64,000 nt of DNA from Nyssa sinensis (Eukaryota; Streptophyta; Magnoliopsida; Cornales; Nyssaceae), in contig CM018032.1 in the NCBI GenBank assembly GCA_008638375.1, forward strand, positions 55,969,882 to 56,033,881, in the 5' to 3' direction. This document shows positions 10,877 to 22,196 of the stretch, piece by piece (the first letter of the stretch is position 1; each line of letters starts with the position of its first letter). Below the pieces are notes generated by a model. That model worked only from the letters and a program-made list of their open reading frames with translations. It was not told where the DNA came from and did not search any database. A program made the position numbers and the translations under genes.

Positions 10877-13404
10877 ATGGAAAACCTGTTGGGTCTTCTC
10901 AGAATTCACGTCCACAGAGGTGTAAATCTTGCCATCAGAGATGTTAGAAGCAGCGATCCTTATGTTATTGTCCGAATGGGCAAACAGGTAATCATAATTT
11001 TTCTACAGCTTTGCACTCCGATTCATTTCTTCAAATTCATGCGATTCCCTGTTGTGGGTTTTGAGTTTATGCTCGATATTAAGCTGTTTGATGCAAGCTT
11101 TAGATAGGTGGATTATTTGTTGTTAAATTTCTAGGTGGGATGTTAAATTTTGATGGTTTCATGCATCCTCAGTTATTCTGAGAGTTAATCAAGCTCTATA
11201 ATTCATACTCTGGTATTAATTCAAATATTAAACCTTCTTGTTAAATTTCTTGGTGGGATGTTAAATCTTGATGGTTTCATGTGTTCTCAGTTCTTCTGGG
11301 AGTTAATCGAGCTCTATAATTCATAATCTGGTGTTAATTCAAATATTAAACCTTCTTGTTAAATTTCTTGGTGGGATGTTAAATCTTGATGGTTTCATGT
11401 GTCCTCAGTTATTCTGGGAGTTAATCAAGCTCTACAATTCATAATCTGGTATTAATTCAAACATCAAACTTTTTGGGGCTGAAATCTATCTACTTAAAAT
11501 CAGAATCCACACATTCTACGTATGTAGTAGAAGTCTAGATAGATATGCCCAATGTATTGGTTAGTTTTGTCCCAAATCTTTTTATTTATTTTATATATAT
11601 ATATATATATATATTTCCCCCTTGCAATCCGATGTTTGTTCCCCAGATTATATTATGACCTTCATAAGGGATTCAGTATTGATAGTCGGTTCACTAATAA
11701 TGGAGGTGGATCCAATCCACCCTCATCCATAGGTGTCAAACAAACAGGGGTTTTTATAATCTCACCCCCAAACTAGAGGTGAATCTTGGATCAGCAATCT
11801 GTTTTATGCGGGGGCAAAAAGTACTCCGCATACACCTTTTCTTGAAATTTTCACCAAATGGTTTTGTTTACCAACATTGATATAGTTTACAACAACTATT
11901 AGGCTAACAAACTTAGAATTTCAATTTTATTCCATGTAAAGTGCAAAAATTTATCCAATTTTGGAAATACCCAGAAAATCTTGAGTTAAAATTTATGGGA
12001 TGTGCATGTCTTTTATGCATAGTCTTGTTTGTTCCCGGCTTCTAAGCCACAAACTAAGTAGTCTGTGCAACTGCTGTTTTCAGTAATGGAAAAAAACATG
12101 ATTTACTTTGTCTCTTGTAACTTTAAGCTTAAGAAATGCTTCATTCTACTTCAAACTTTCAGATGCTTACCCTGTTGATTGTACTTCAATCGTTATTGTA
12201 TTTTTCATATAGAATGGAGGACAATTGTTAGAACTAGTATGTTCTCTATTTATTGATTTGGTTGCACTTCATTTTTTAGCCTCCTGCATTGCTTGTTTTA
12301 ACTGATGCGATTTGTCTCTGCTAAATTTGATGCAGAAATTAAAGACTCGCGTGGTGAAAAGGAATCTCAATCCTGAGTGGAATGAAGATTTAACACTTTC
12401 TGTTGCAGACCCAAATCTTCCAATCAAGCTTGTAAGTATTTTAGTTATTGCAGTATGGTGCTGAACTCAATTCCATTAAAACACCAACATCCATGGGTGT
12501 AGAGTGTGCTCAGATGTACATGGAAAAATGTTTCTTCTTACTGAAAAAGGCCAAAAATGGAAGTTTCTGAATTTATTTCACATATTTCTCTGCAAACCCA
12601 ATAAGAGATAGCAATGAAACATAAAATTAAATACATCTCTTATCTGAAATTCTACATATATTCATATAATCAAATCACTTATTTTTGTAACGATTAGTTG
12701 GGGAAGATCTATCATATTCAATTGCAACTAAAGAATTCAACAAATATAGCCAGAGTTCCAAAAATTTGAAGTAAAAGTGAAGAATTGAATTATTTTATCT
12801 TTTATCCTACAAATGCCTATGTATTTTTTTCCCTTGTCTTCATGGAATCCCTTCCCATCAAATGTAATGAACAAACAAAACACGAAGCCTATTGAATGAT
12901 GATTAAATGTTCTGCAGAGAATAGCTTCTTTCTAAAATATGGTTGAAATGATGGTAGCAACTGCAGATAAAAAACTTCTAACATTACTAGTGCAAACATT
13001 CCAACGGGGAATCATTGAATGAAATAAAATCGACTATTGTGATTAGTACATATAATTCTCCAATTGTTCTAATTATCTTTATACCGTTTTATTTTATGTA
13101 ATTGCAGTCAGTTTATGACAAGGATACATTCACCCTTGATGACAAAATGGGAGATGCAGAGTTTGACATTAAACCATTTCTGGAAGCAGTAAAGATGCGC
13201 TTAGAAAACCTCCCTAGCGGAACCATAATAACAAGAGTAAAACCGAGCAGGGAAAACTGCCTAGCGGAAGAGAGCTGCATTATCTGGGCCAATGGCAAGG
13301 TTGTCCAAAATATGTTTCTTAGACTGCGAAATGTTGAGCGCGGTGAGGTGGAACTCCAGCTGCAGTGGGTGGACATTCCTGGTTCCAGGGGTTTGCATAT
13401 GTAA
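10877..13404 (+). CDS. CAR: C2-domain ABA-related (CAR) protein, three exons
   Basis: Exons at 10877-10987, 12336-12431 and 13108-13404 have GT..AG introns and join in phase to give 167 residues, the size usual for the family. The protein is a single C2 domain starting MENLLGLLRIHVHRGVNLA. Calcium-loop acidic residues are in place: Asp22 and Asp27 in RDVRSSDPY, then Asp73, Asp75 and Asp80/81 in YDKDTFTLDD. The CAR-specific insertion (residues ~100-138, with NCLAEESCIIW and GKVVQNMFLRLRN) is complete, and the protein ends in the family's QLQWVDIPGSRGL. Known CAR proteins bind negatively charged phospholipids in a calcium-dependent way and bring PYR/PYL ABA receptors to the plasma membrane; an older name is small ArfGAP-related C2 protein. 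No signal peptide or membrane segment. No break is seen. Which CAR paralogue this is cannot be decided here. Confidence 0.95.
11120..11473. repeat. three 118-bp tandem copies in CAR intron 1
   Basis: Units start at 11120, 11238 and 11356 with TTGTTAAATTTCT and run through GGTGGGATGTTAAAT, TTGATGGTTTCATG, TCTGGGAGTTAATC and TTAATTCAAA. Copies 2 and 3 are nearly identical and copy 1 is slightly diverged, which suggests stepwise duplication. The array lies 132 bp past the exon 1 donor and holds no exon. Confidence 0.9.
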
Positions 13405-13629
13405 TGTTCACTCTGTTCATTACTTTGATGGTGTACAGGCACGTTTGGGGTATGGCAACATATGAGTTTCTCAAGAAGTTCCATTGTTCATAGAGGTGTA
13501 AAACAGAGCGATGTTTGCTCTATCTTCCTACTGTGTATTGCTCACAATCATATGGGACAGTTTTTGATTTTCTTTCAATAATTTTTTTTGTTGGGATTTT
13601 CTTTTGATTATAAATTCAATGTTACCTGG

Positions 13630-14760
13630 GTTTTTTTTTTGAAAAAAATACTAAAAAGTCTCTAATATAAATTTTTCAATCCAAAAAATCTATGATACAT
13701 TTTTTTTATTTAAAAGTTAAAAAAAAAAGAAACTTTTAATACAAAAGTCTAATTGTTAATTTTCATCTTAATATCGTAAAAAAAATATTACTGACTATAC
13801 TAAAATGACTTTTAAGATACATTTAAAAAAAAAAAACTAAAAAATATATGAAATAAATTTTTCAATCATAAAAAATCATAACATTTGATAAAGTAAAAAT
13901 GTATTTTTTAGGCATTGTAGATAAATAAAAAAATGTTATATATTTCTTTTTGAATTGAAGAATTTGTTGTATCTATTATTTAGTATTTTTTAAAATGTAT
14001 CTTGTATCTATACTTTTACTCTAATATTTTTTAACGGTATTAAAATAGAAATTAACAATATAAATGATATACCACAAAATGATAAGACCAAACATCACTT
14101 GACACGTGTATCTACAGTTCAGCCCATGCTTGGCCAGTTCAGCTCGCGCTCGGCCATTCAGGGCAGGCCTACAGATCTGAAGGGACCGAGCACGTTCCTC
14201 TAGAGCAGATCTACATTCTAGCAGAGCTCACGAGACTGAACACAGAACCTCGGAGTAACACTCCAGAGTTCATCACCGCCTTAACATCTACCGAGCAGAG
14301 AATAAGGAAACAGTCTTTTACAAGGAAACTGTCACACATGGTTATTTCTATTTTTGATACAATGTCCAATAAGGTAACTGCTATCTCCGATGATCGAATC
14401 CCTACTTTCATGGCTCCAAATCCTAATCAACTTAGGAAAGTCACAGCCTATAAATTAAATCCTAAAGGTACGCTTTATTTTTATGCTCATTATTTGGCTT
14501 TCATACCGTTTTTCAATTCAGTTTTATTAACTTAAGCTTCGGAGCGGCTACCGCCGGAAGCCAATCCAGGTGGTTCCTCTGATCTTTCTTCTTTGAATGT
14601 TTTTCAGGGAGTTGAGCTCAGATTATACGTGGACCAAAAAGTGCAGCATCAATAAATATTTTGTATTAAAATTTTATTTTTTCGATCTTTTAGATAAAAA
14701 ATATATAATGAACTTTTTAGATTAAAAAAATTATTTTAAAATTATTTTTAGTACTTTTTC
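13630..14760. mobile_element. foldback element (copy 2), split by a solo LTR
   Basis: The sequence is of the same family as 9882-10520. Shared words in the same order include AAAACTAAAAA.TATAT, AATCATAA.ATTT, AAATAAATAAAAAAATGTTATATAT (copy 1 close), TTTTTTAA.GGTATTAAAAT and ATCTTTTAGATAAAAA. It begins close to the probable CAR polyadenylation region, so the gene has one copy on each side. The right arm is interrupted at 14064/14652 by the LTR at 14065-14651. Removing the LTR and one ATAAA leaves a continuous arm. Confidence 0.65.
14065..14651 (+). mobile_element. solo LTR, 587 bp, with 5-bp target duplication
   Basis: It starts TGATATACCAC and ends AGTGCAGCATCA, giving TGAT/ATCA inverted ends, and is flanked by ATAAA at 14060-14064 and 14652-14656. 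There is no primer site, internal domain or second LTR, which indicates LTR-LTR recombination. It is much richer in G+C than its host element. A CCTATAAATTAAATCC box near 14449 looks like the LTR's own TATA region, and the 3' part carries CTTAAGCTTCGGAGCGGC, reminiscent of gypsy-type plant LTR ends. A truncated relative lies at 62028-62326. The superfamily cannot be proved without the internal region. Confidence 0.8.
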
Positions 14761-15370
14761 CTTTTTTTTATTTATCTATAAATACAAAGAAAAATATCTT
14801 TTTTGGGTCAAGCAAGTTTTCCTCCAATCAATACACCAACAAATTTCTCAACTGATAAAGCATGGCGAAATGAGTGGGTGATATGATGATTGATGAATGC
14901 CAATTCCACTAATTTTGCCTCCAATTCAGGTTTAAGTAGAAACATGTGAATGTGCAAAAGTAAAACACACCGGTCAAGGGTTGTGTGACCTTGACTCAGA
15001 AAAGGTCAAGCTTTCACAAGTTCAAGCGCGAGTCCATATGCCTTTGGCCCAACCAAAAATTATACACTTTTTTTTAGGGACGTGCCTTGTTACAACGATA
15101 ATGTCACTTAAGGTTATGAATTTCGAGTTATAACATTAATCTCTTTATTTATGAAAATAAGTTGCATATATCATGCCACTAACTTAGATTAAGGTTATTT
15201 CTTGTAAATGTTTTATAGTGAGTAATAATCATGATGTAACATAGAACGTAAATAGTGGATACAAATACATTAATATTTATAACAGGTAACAATCACCTAA
15301 TAAGAGATTAAATTATAAAAAAAAATATTTACATAAAAAAATCAAGATGTCTCTAATTCACACTTACAAT

Positions 15371-15404
<34 letters not shown>

Positions 15405-15541
15405 TATTAGAAGTTTTAATTCTACTAAAATAAAGAAATTCTATCTAGAATAAAAAATAAAATTTTTATCAAAAATTACTAATTTGACATAAGCACAAAT
15501 TTAAAAACTAAAGAGTATCTCAATAATTCTAAAATATATAT
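14761..15541. other. repeat-derived intergenic DNA
   Basis: No gene. Positions ~14940-15060 carry a diverged piece of the 15.5/18.4-kb repeat (GTTGTGTGACCTTGACTCAG, CAAGCTTTCACAAGTTCAAG). Positions ~15155-15520 are related to 25396-25712 (AAGATGTCTCTAAT, ACTTACAATCTT, TAAAATAAAGAAAT). A (TA)n run lies at 15374-15402. Confidence 0.5.
15078..15175 (+). mobile_element. decayed Au-like SINE, third copy
   Basis: AGGGACGTGCCTTGTTACAA, a diverged middle part and AAGTTGCATATATCATG follow the same order as the better copies at 15739 and 18580. The pol III box B is no longer readable, so the assignment rests on those two copies. Confidence 0.3.
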
Positions 15542-16627
15542 TCATGATTTTGAAAAATACCACTTATGTCCTATGTCACATGTGAAATGTGCAAAAGTGA
15601 GACTCTCCAGGCAAGGGTTGTGTTACCTTGACTCAGAAAAGCTCAAGCTTTCACAAGTTCAAGGGTGAGTCCATGCCTTTGGCTTAAGCCTCCCAACCAA
15701 AACCATTACATCCCCTCCTTTTTTGCATTGTTTTTTTTAGGGCGTATCTTATCACAATGGTTAAAGATTTAAATCATGTTATTTTATTGTGACCTGAAGG
15801 TTAAAGATTTAAATCGTAAAATCAGCCTTTCTACCTGCCGTAGTAAGTGGCATATATCTAAATCTCTCAGGATCTCATAGTGACGGGAGTTTCATACATT
15901 AGATTATCCCTTTTTTATTGATAGAAAACTGGAGCTAGCTATAAGCTTCCTTTTTTTATTCTGCATATATATATATATAATTTTTTTTTTCAATTAAGCA
16001 GAAAATCTATGCTTTTATCCTCGAGCATCTTTCCACAAAAAAAGTATATCTTTTCTGATTAGATTGAAATCTTTAGCCATAATATGGCATATAATTTTTG
16101 TTTTATCACACTTGTCCTGTTTAAGGCCATATAACTAAATTCCCCCACCTAAACATTTGTTTCTATTTGTTTAAACCAATTCTTAGTGTCATGGATTATA
16201 CTATACGTCAGATTACATAAATTTTGTTAGGTTTTGTGGATATTTAGATTATAAAGACCAAACGTGTCCATCACATAGATATATCTATATCTATATCTAT
16301 AATTTCAAATAAATAATACTGTGAGCCAATGACAGAGAAAAGTAGCTGTAATCAGTTTTCCTCCTTGCATGTATTCATCCAAAGTTCCAAATGGCTAAAC
16401 TCCGGAATTGCTCAAGTGATCACTGAAACCTACCCTTTTCAGGAACACAAGTATATATTTGACCTTAATTACAAGGGCTAGTTTGGTGGGAGACGATAAA
16501 AAGAAATAAGTATTTAAGAGTATAAGATTCTTAATTTAATACTTTATGGGTACTTGTAAATGAAGCTTGTGCAAAATCTGTCTCAATCCAATAATTCGTC
16601 AATCTACCATGAGATGGTATAACCCTT
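15542..16627. repeat. copy A of a ~1.1-kb dispersed repeat
   Basis: It is collinear with 18382-19461 over its whole length, from TTCATGATTTTGA.AAATACC to GAGAT.GTATAACCCTT. It has many substitutions and small indels; copy B has an extra ~23 bp near 19355-19380. No reading frame is conserved between the two. Together with the fragment at 14940-15060 this points to a repeat family or an old local segmental duplication, not a gene. Confidence 0.8.
15739..15862 (+). mobile_element. decayed tRNA-derived SINE-like segment (Au-like) in copy A
   Basis: Reads AGGGCGTATCTTATCACAA, then GTGACCTGAAGGTTAAAGA, TTTAAATCGTAAAATCAGCC and CTGCCGTAGTAAGTGGCATAT. That order resembles plant Au SINEs (GTGACC..AAGGTCACGGGTTCGAGTC, then AACAGCC, then GGTAAGGCTGCGTAC). 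The pol III box B is degenerate. GGTTAAAGATTTAAATC occurs twice here and once in copy B. Confidence 0.4.
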
Positions 16628-16689
16628 TGTCTTTCATAAATACCTGATATGCAGGAATAGAAAATCAAATTTTCTGTTATGTCTCTTAT

Positions 16690-17105
16690 TTCCTTGAGAT
16701 AGTAGGCTTGCTTATATGTTTTAGTTGATGACGTAAATTCAGGAAGTGTACCTCTGTACAAATGGGTCCAATTACTTTTAATTATAAGTCGAAGAGAAGA
16801 AAGCAATGATTAGGAAGCGTTGATCTTTCTCGCAACTGAAATTTGTACAAAATAACCATGGAAAAGAATTCTAATTTACAATCCAGTCAAGTGATCGAAG
16901 GTTGCGATTAATGGACTCGATTCCAAATTATAAAAAAAAAATTACTTGACCTTGACAATTGACACGATTTGAAATCAAGCGTTGCTTGTATGCTTTAGTT
17001 TATGGCGTACAACCGGGAGGCATACCTCTATACGATTGAGACAAATTACTTCCACTTATAAGTCGAAGACAAGAAGGCAGTGAATAAGAAGCGTTGGGTT
17101 AGGAA
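16690..17105. repeat. two diverged direct repeats of ~115 bp
   Basis: Positions ~16703-16820 and ~16983-17100 share GCTT..ATG.TTTAGTT.ATG.CGTA, ATACCTCT.TAC and TTATAAGTCGAAGA.AAGAA, ending GAAGCGTTG. The first copy is open on the minus strand for 91 codons (16531-16806), the second is not. I cannot assign the open frame to a family and do not call it a gene. Confidence 0.5.
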
Positions 17106-17107
17106 GT

Positions 17108-17480
17108 GTTTGCTTTTTTTTCTTTTCTTAAATCAACGAAAAGAGAGATATATATTGATGAAAAAGACTGTACAAGAGAGACAAACTAATAGCATCAACA
17201 AAAATTTAGTGCTAAAGCATTAGGGCTAACTAGGCTAATCCCAACTAGGTTGGAACTAAGCTAGAAACCAAAATCATCTGCAAGCACAAAATCTAAAACC
17301 CAAAGGAAAAGGAAGCCAAGGATTAACAAGATATCAATCCTATGGACATGCCCAGCTAACACGGACTAACCTAGAAAAACCAACACACCAGCAACCAAAA
17401 GAAAAAAAACAACAACAAAACTAACATCAAAGACAGAAACTCCACAGAATAGCCCTTGAACAAAACCCCTCTATACAATT
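17108..17480 (-). mobile_element. probable 3' end of a LINE, minus strand
   Basis: On the minus strand the sequence is T/G-rich, non-coding and ends CATCAATATATATCTCTCTTTTCG followed by an A-rich tail (the T-rich tract at 17108-17130 on plus). That matches the layout of the other LINE ends here (for example 59123-59655). No reverse transcriptase is preserved and the 5' limit is unclear. Confidence 0.4.
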
Positions 17481-18381
17481 GAACCAAAGGCCTCAAGAGA
17501 AATCAAGACCCATGATGGAGGAGACAAAACCTGATACGTACTGGAGGAAATTGTGGAGGAATTCACGCTTTATGGACTTCCATTCTGCGAGCCTTGCTGT
17601 CATCCTTCAACATATGCTATCTTACCTCCTGAAATTATACCATGAATATGGGGCATTTTTGTAGAAATAGACTTTTATTAATTTTAAAATTTTAATTTAA
17701 TTATACTATAGATATATAAAAGTTGTAATCTTTTGATTAAATGAGACCTAAAATAATTATTTTGTTGACTTTATAATTAAGCTGCCCTCCTCTTCAAGAA
17801 TTAATCTTAATGTTAGTCTTGCCAGAAGCTCATCTAAACGGAGCCTAAACAATGTTTAACTTAAACTAGCAAAAGACATAACATATTTATATTAAAAAAC
17901 TTGATTAGAAAGTGAAGGGAAAAGTACTAGCATGATCTGAAGGTTGAAATTTGATTAATTAGTGTCAAGTCGTATGCAAATATATATTCGCGTAATTTGC
18001 ACACATTAATTATAATCGTGAAATTTCAACCTTTGTAACTAACAAAAGAGATACTCAAGTGAATATAGTGGGGGAAAAAAGTTGAGAAAGGCATATTGTT
18101 AATTTTTTTTTATTAATTTGACTACATATTTATAATGAATTATTCTGGAAAAATTAGCTAAAAAATTGCAGTATATTAAGTCATCAAATATCAGATTCTG
18201 GCCAAAAAGTTAGGCTTGCATTGCTTTGTAATTTTTTTTCCCCTCTTGTAGAATATATGAGTGCTTTGTCGAGGTGGGTAGCGCCCAATAACATTATTTG
18301 TGTATTCCAAAAACAAATATTAAAGTTCAAATCCTTGCAGGTTAAATAGTAAAAAATTTAGTAGAAATATCAACCTTAAAC
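17481..18381. other. AT-rich intergenic DNA
   Basis: No gene or recognised repeat. The short open frames have no domain signature. Confidence 0.45.
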
Positions 18382-19461
18382 TTCATGATTTTGACAAATA
18401 CCTCAGATGTCCTATGTGACATGTGAAATGTGCAAAAGTGAGACTCTCCAGGCAAGGGTTGTGTGACCTTGACTCAGAAAAGCTCAAGCTTTCACAAGTT
18501 CAAGGATGAGTCCATGCCTTTGGCTTGAGCCTCCCAACCAAAACCATTACATCCCCTCTTTTTTGCATTGCTTTTTTTTAGGGCGTATCTTATCACAACG
18601 GTAGTGTTACTCTATTGTGACCTGAAGGTTAAAGATTTAAATCGTAAAATCAGCCTTTTTACCTGTCAGAGTAAGTGACATATATCTAAATTTCTCATAT
18701 CTCATAGTGACTGGGAGTTTCATACATTAGATTATCGCTTTTTATTGATAGGAAACTGGAGCTAACTATAAGCTTCCTTTTTTATTCTGCATGTATATAC
18801 ATATATATATATATATATTTCAATTAAGCAAGAAATCTATGCTTTTATCCTCGAGCATCTTTCCACAAAAAGTATATCTTTTCTGATTAGATTGAAATCT
18901 GTAGCCATAATATGGCATATAATTTTTGTTTTATCACACTTGTCCTGTTTAAGGCCATATAACTAAATTCCCCATCCTAATCATTTGTTTCTATTTGTTT
19001 AAACCATTTCTTAGTATCATGGATTATACTATACGTCAGATTACATAAACTTTGTTAGGTTTTGTGGATATTTAGATTATAAAAACCAAACGTGTCCATC
19101 ACATATCTATAATTTCAAATAAATAATACTGTAAGACAATGACAGAGAAAAGTATAGCTGTTATCAGTTTTCCTCCTTGCATGTATTCATCCATAGTTCC
19201 AAACGGCTAAACTCCGGAATTGCTCAAGTGATCACTGAAACCTCCCCTTCTCACGAACACAAGTATATATTTAACCTTAATTACAAGGGTTAGTTCAGTG
19301 GAAGACGGTAAAAGGAATAATTACTTAAGAGTATAAGATTCTTGATTTAATACTTTATGGGTACGGGTATCTTTGGGGTCACTATACTTGTAAACGAAGC
19401 TTGTGCAAAATCTAGCTCAACCTAATAATTCGTCAATCTAGCATGAGATCGTATAACCCTT
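18382..19461. repeat. copy B of the ~1.1-kb repeat
   Basis: Same orientation as 15542-16627 and about 2.84 kb away. The shared order is: GTGAAATGTGCAAAAGTGAG block, SINE-like segment (18580-18688), AAGCTTCC with a (TA)n run, TTTATCCTCGAGCATCTTTC, GGATTATACTATACGTCAG and the 3' GAAGCTTGTGCAAAATCT block. Just past its right end unrelated sequence begins, followed by the copia element. Confidence 0.8.
18580..18688 (+). mobile_element. decayed Au-like SINE segment in copy B
   Basis: Reads AGGGCGTATCTTATCACAAC, GGTAGTGTTACTCTATTGTG and ACCTGAAGGTTAAAGATTTA, ending GAGTAAGTGACATATATC. It is less rearranged than the copy A segment and shows the spacing of the Au-type pol III region better. Confidence 0.45.
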
Positions 19462-20159
19462 AAAACTGGATTCCTACGTGTTTAAAACTGGATCTCTATA
19501 CACGCTTGTTAAGATTAATTTTTGAAACACATGCTTAGTCGTGTGTTTTCCAAAAAGGTATCAATTGGATTGAAAGTTAGAATTATGGGTCCCAACTACG
19601 ACCCGAAAAAAAAAAAACCTTATATGTTAAGAGTGTATAGAGAATCTGTTATGGTCTCACTAGTATTGGGTTAATAATTGTGTTTATGCATGTATGGGCT
19701 GAACTATTATGGGCTGGATTTTGCATGTAATTAAAGAAAATTAAAAGATTATTTTATTTTATTTATTTATTTTTGCTTGGTTATTTATCAATCAATATTT
19801 ATATTATGATTAGTATGTTGTTACCAAAGTGATCTTGCTGGGAAAAAGTTATAAATATTGAATTAAATTATGACTTTGTAAAATAATTATAGAATGATTA
19901 TTTGATTATTATGGTTTGACCTCAAAAGTGCACCAACTTTCAAGTAGTCATTAAATTAATTAGAATAATTGATAGAATTATAGTGAGATTGAGATGGATA
20001 CCCAAAGGTGACAAACCAATTAAACTTTGAAGGGTTATCAGTTATGCCTAGGTGAGTGAAAATCACCATTAAATTTGAATATTAGTATATTGCATTAGTT
20101 TATCCAAAGATTGAACGCAATATTGTTAATGGAATTGATTTTGTCAAAGCATTAATGTT
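19462..20159. other. leader side of the first copia element; no 5' LTR found
   Basis: AT-rich, non-coding. I searched by eye for a copy of the candidate 3' LTR start (TGTTAAAATATGTCCC, 24640) and for a TGGTATCAGAG primer site and found neither, so the 5' end is lost, truncated or diverged beyond recognition. Confidence 0.4.
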
Positions 20160-20171
20160 GTGATATTTTTT

Positions 20172-21053
20172 GCAGTATCAGTTCTTGTTTCGCTTCATTC
20201 GCTAGCTTTTTTTGTTCCAATTTTTAATGGAGTTAATTTCTCTGACTGGAAGAAACAGATCCAATTTCACCTTGATGTTCTGGATCTTGACTTAGCACTG
20301 CAAATTGACAAACCGGCTGCTAGTACTGAAACAAGCACTTCGGAGCAGCAAGCTTTGTCTAAGTCATGGGAAAGATCAAACAAATTAAGCATCATGTTTA
20401 TGCGAATGCGTATTGCGAACAATATCAAGTCAACGCTTCCTCAGATTGAAAATGCAAAGGAATATTTCAAGGCTGTGGAAGATCGGTTTCGTTCAGTGGA
20501 CAAGTCCCTTGGAAGGAGATTAATGGTTGAACTTACCATCATAAAATTTGATGGTAGCCGTGGAATGAATGAGCATGTCCTTGAAATGACCAATCTAGCT
20601 GCCAGACTCAAATCTCTAGGCATGAATATTGATGAAAAGTTTCCTTGTTCAGTTCATTCTGAATTCCTTGCCTGCTCAGTATCGGTCATTTCATATTCAC
20701 TATAACACTATTAAGGAAAAGTGGAATGTGAATGAATTGGCGAGTATATTAATTCAAGAAGAGGCAATACTTAAATAACAAGGACAACATTTAGTTAATG
20801 TTATGAGTCATGGAGTTGGAAAACAAAGGAAAGACATACAAGAAGAGTTTCAAGAAAGATCCATTGAAGGTTGCAAAACCCTCTCATGTCAATGGGGCTC
20901 ACAAGAAGGAACATAATGGACCAAAATGCTATTTCTGTAATGGCTATGGGCATTTAAAGAAAAATTACCCGAAACGTAGAGCTTGGTTCGAGAAGAAAGG
21001 TAAGCTATTAGCTTATGTATGTTTCGAATCAAATATGACTACAAGTTCCTTCT
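20172..21053 (+). pseudogene. copia element 1 gag
   Basis: The N-terminal part (FNGVNFSDWKKQIQFHLDVL, ALSKSWERSNKLSIMFMRM, FRSVDKSLGRRLMVELTIIK) is the gag domain of plant copia elements. The frame breaks near 20638, then resumes out of frame (HYNTIKEKWNVNELASILIQ) with a stop near 20776. The nucleocapsid zinc knuckle reads CYFCNGYGHLKKNY: the fourth ligand of the CCHC motif is Tyr instead of Cys. The normal role is packaging the element RNA in virus-like particles; this copy cannot make a working product. Confidence 0.85.
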
Positions 21054-21056
21054 AAT

Positions 21057-22196
21057 ACATGTTGGATTGATTCTGGCTTCTACTATTCATGTTTCAAATT
21101 CGATGCAGGGATACCTTTCGATCCAGAACATAAAGAAAAATTGAGCATTTTATAGTCTTGGGAGATGGAACTCAAGTACTAGTTGTTGGTGTTGAGACTT
21201 TACGTTTATTTTTAGAGTCAGGCCACTGTTTGGACCTATTTGATACTTTTTATGTTCCTACTTTTTCTAGAAATTTAATTTCTATGTCAAGACTTGATTA
21301 TGATGGTTATGCTTTACATTTTGAACAAAAGGGTTTTTTTTTTTATTGAGAAATAACTCATTTGTTGGTTCTGGTGTTTTATTAGATGGGTTATATAGAT
21401 TTAATCTTAACAAAAGTTTTGTTGAAACACTCCTCACCCTGCATCATGATGTTGGAACTAAACGTAGCAGAATTAATGAGAATTCTTCTTTCTTGTGGCA
21501 TAAAAGACTGGGTCATATATCTAGAGAAAGAATGGAGATATTGGTAAAAAATGGGATTCTTTCAAATCTTGATTTTACTGATTTCGATGTATGTGTGGAC
21601 TGTATTAAAGGAAAGCAAACCAAACATACAAAGAAGGTGCCATAAGAAGTGGAAACCTTTTAGAGGTTGTCCATACTGATATTTGTGGACATTTCGACTC
21701 ACTGTCTTTTGATGGAGAAAAATACTTTATCACTTTCATTGATGATTTTTCACGTCACAGTTATGTCTATTTGTTGCATGAAAAGTCTCAAACAATAAAT
21801 GCTTTAAAGTCATATATTGCTGAAGTTGAGTGACAATTAGATAGAAAGGTGAAAATCATTCGATCAGATAGAGGTGGTGAATATTATGGAAGGTATAATG
21901 GAATAAGACAATGTCCAGGACCATTTTCTAAATTCGTAGAAGAGCATGGTATTTGTGCACAATACACAATGACTGGTACGTCTCAGCAGAATGGTGTGGC
22001 TGAAATGTGTAATCGTATTCATATGGAAATGGTTAGAAGTATGTTAAGTAACTCCTCAGTACTCATTTCATTGTGGATGGAAACGCTTAAAACAGCCGTT
22101 TATGTGCTTAATCGAGTTCCTAGTAAGGTAGTTCAAAAGACTCATTTTAAATTGTGGACAGGAAGGAAACCGAGTTTGAGACACTTTCATATTTAG
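21057..22196 (+). pseudogene. copia element 1 protease and integrase
   Basis: The aspartic protease site WIDSG is intact (Asp at 21069-21071) but the frame slips right after it. The GAG-pre-integrase zinc region (WHKRLGHISRERM..CVDCIKGKQ, H-H-C-C) is intact at 21499-21620. The integrase core has HTDICG, RSDRGGEY and GTSQQNGVAEM, so the D,D,E catalytic residues are visible, but stops occur near 21643, 21831 and 22195. Family role: integration of the cDNA into host chromosomes. Confidence 0.85.

Noticed and set aside
10877..11107. Single-exon 76-codon reading of the CAR start
   Set aside because: After residue 37 it runs into the intron past a good GT donor; the spliced version restores the full C2 domain.
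11552..11776. 74-codon open frame in CAR intron 1
   Set aside because: Includes a translated (TA)n run and has no family signature.
13113..13484. Minus-strand open frame of 123 codons
   Set aside because: It is the antisense of exon 3 of the CAR gene, whose plus-strand reading is a conserved C2 domain.
16531..16806. 91-codon minus-strand frame as a gene
   Set aside because: The related copy at 16983-17100 is not open, and part of the frame falls within the dispersed repeat; no domain recognised.
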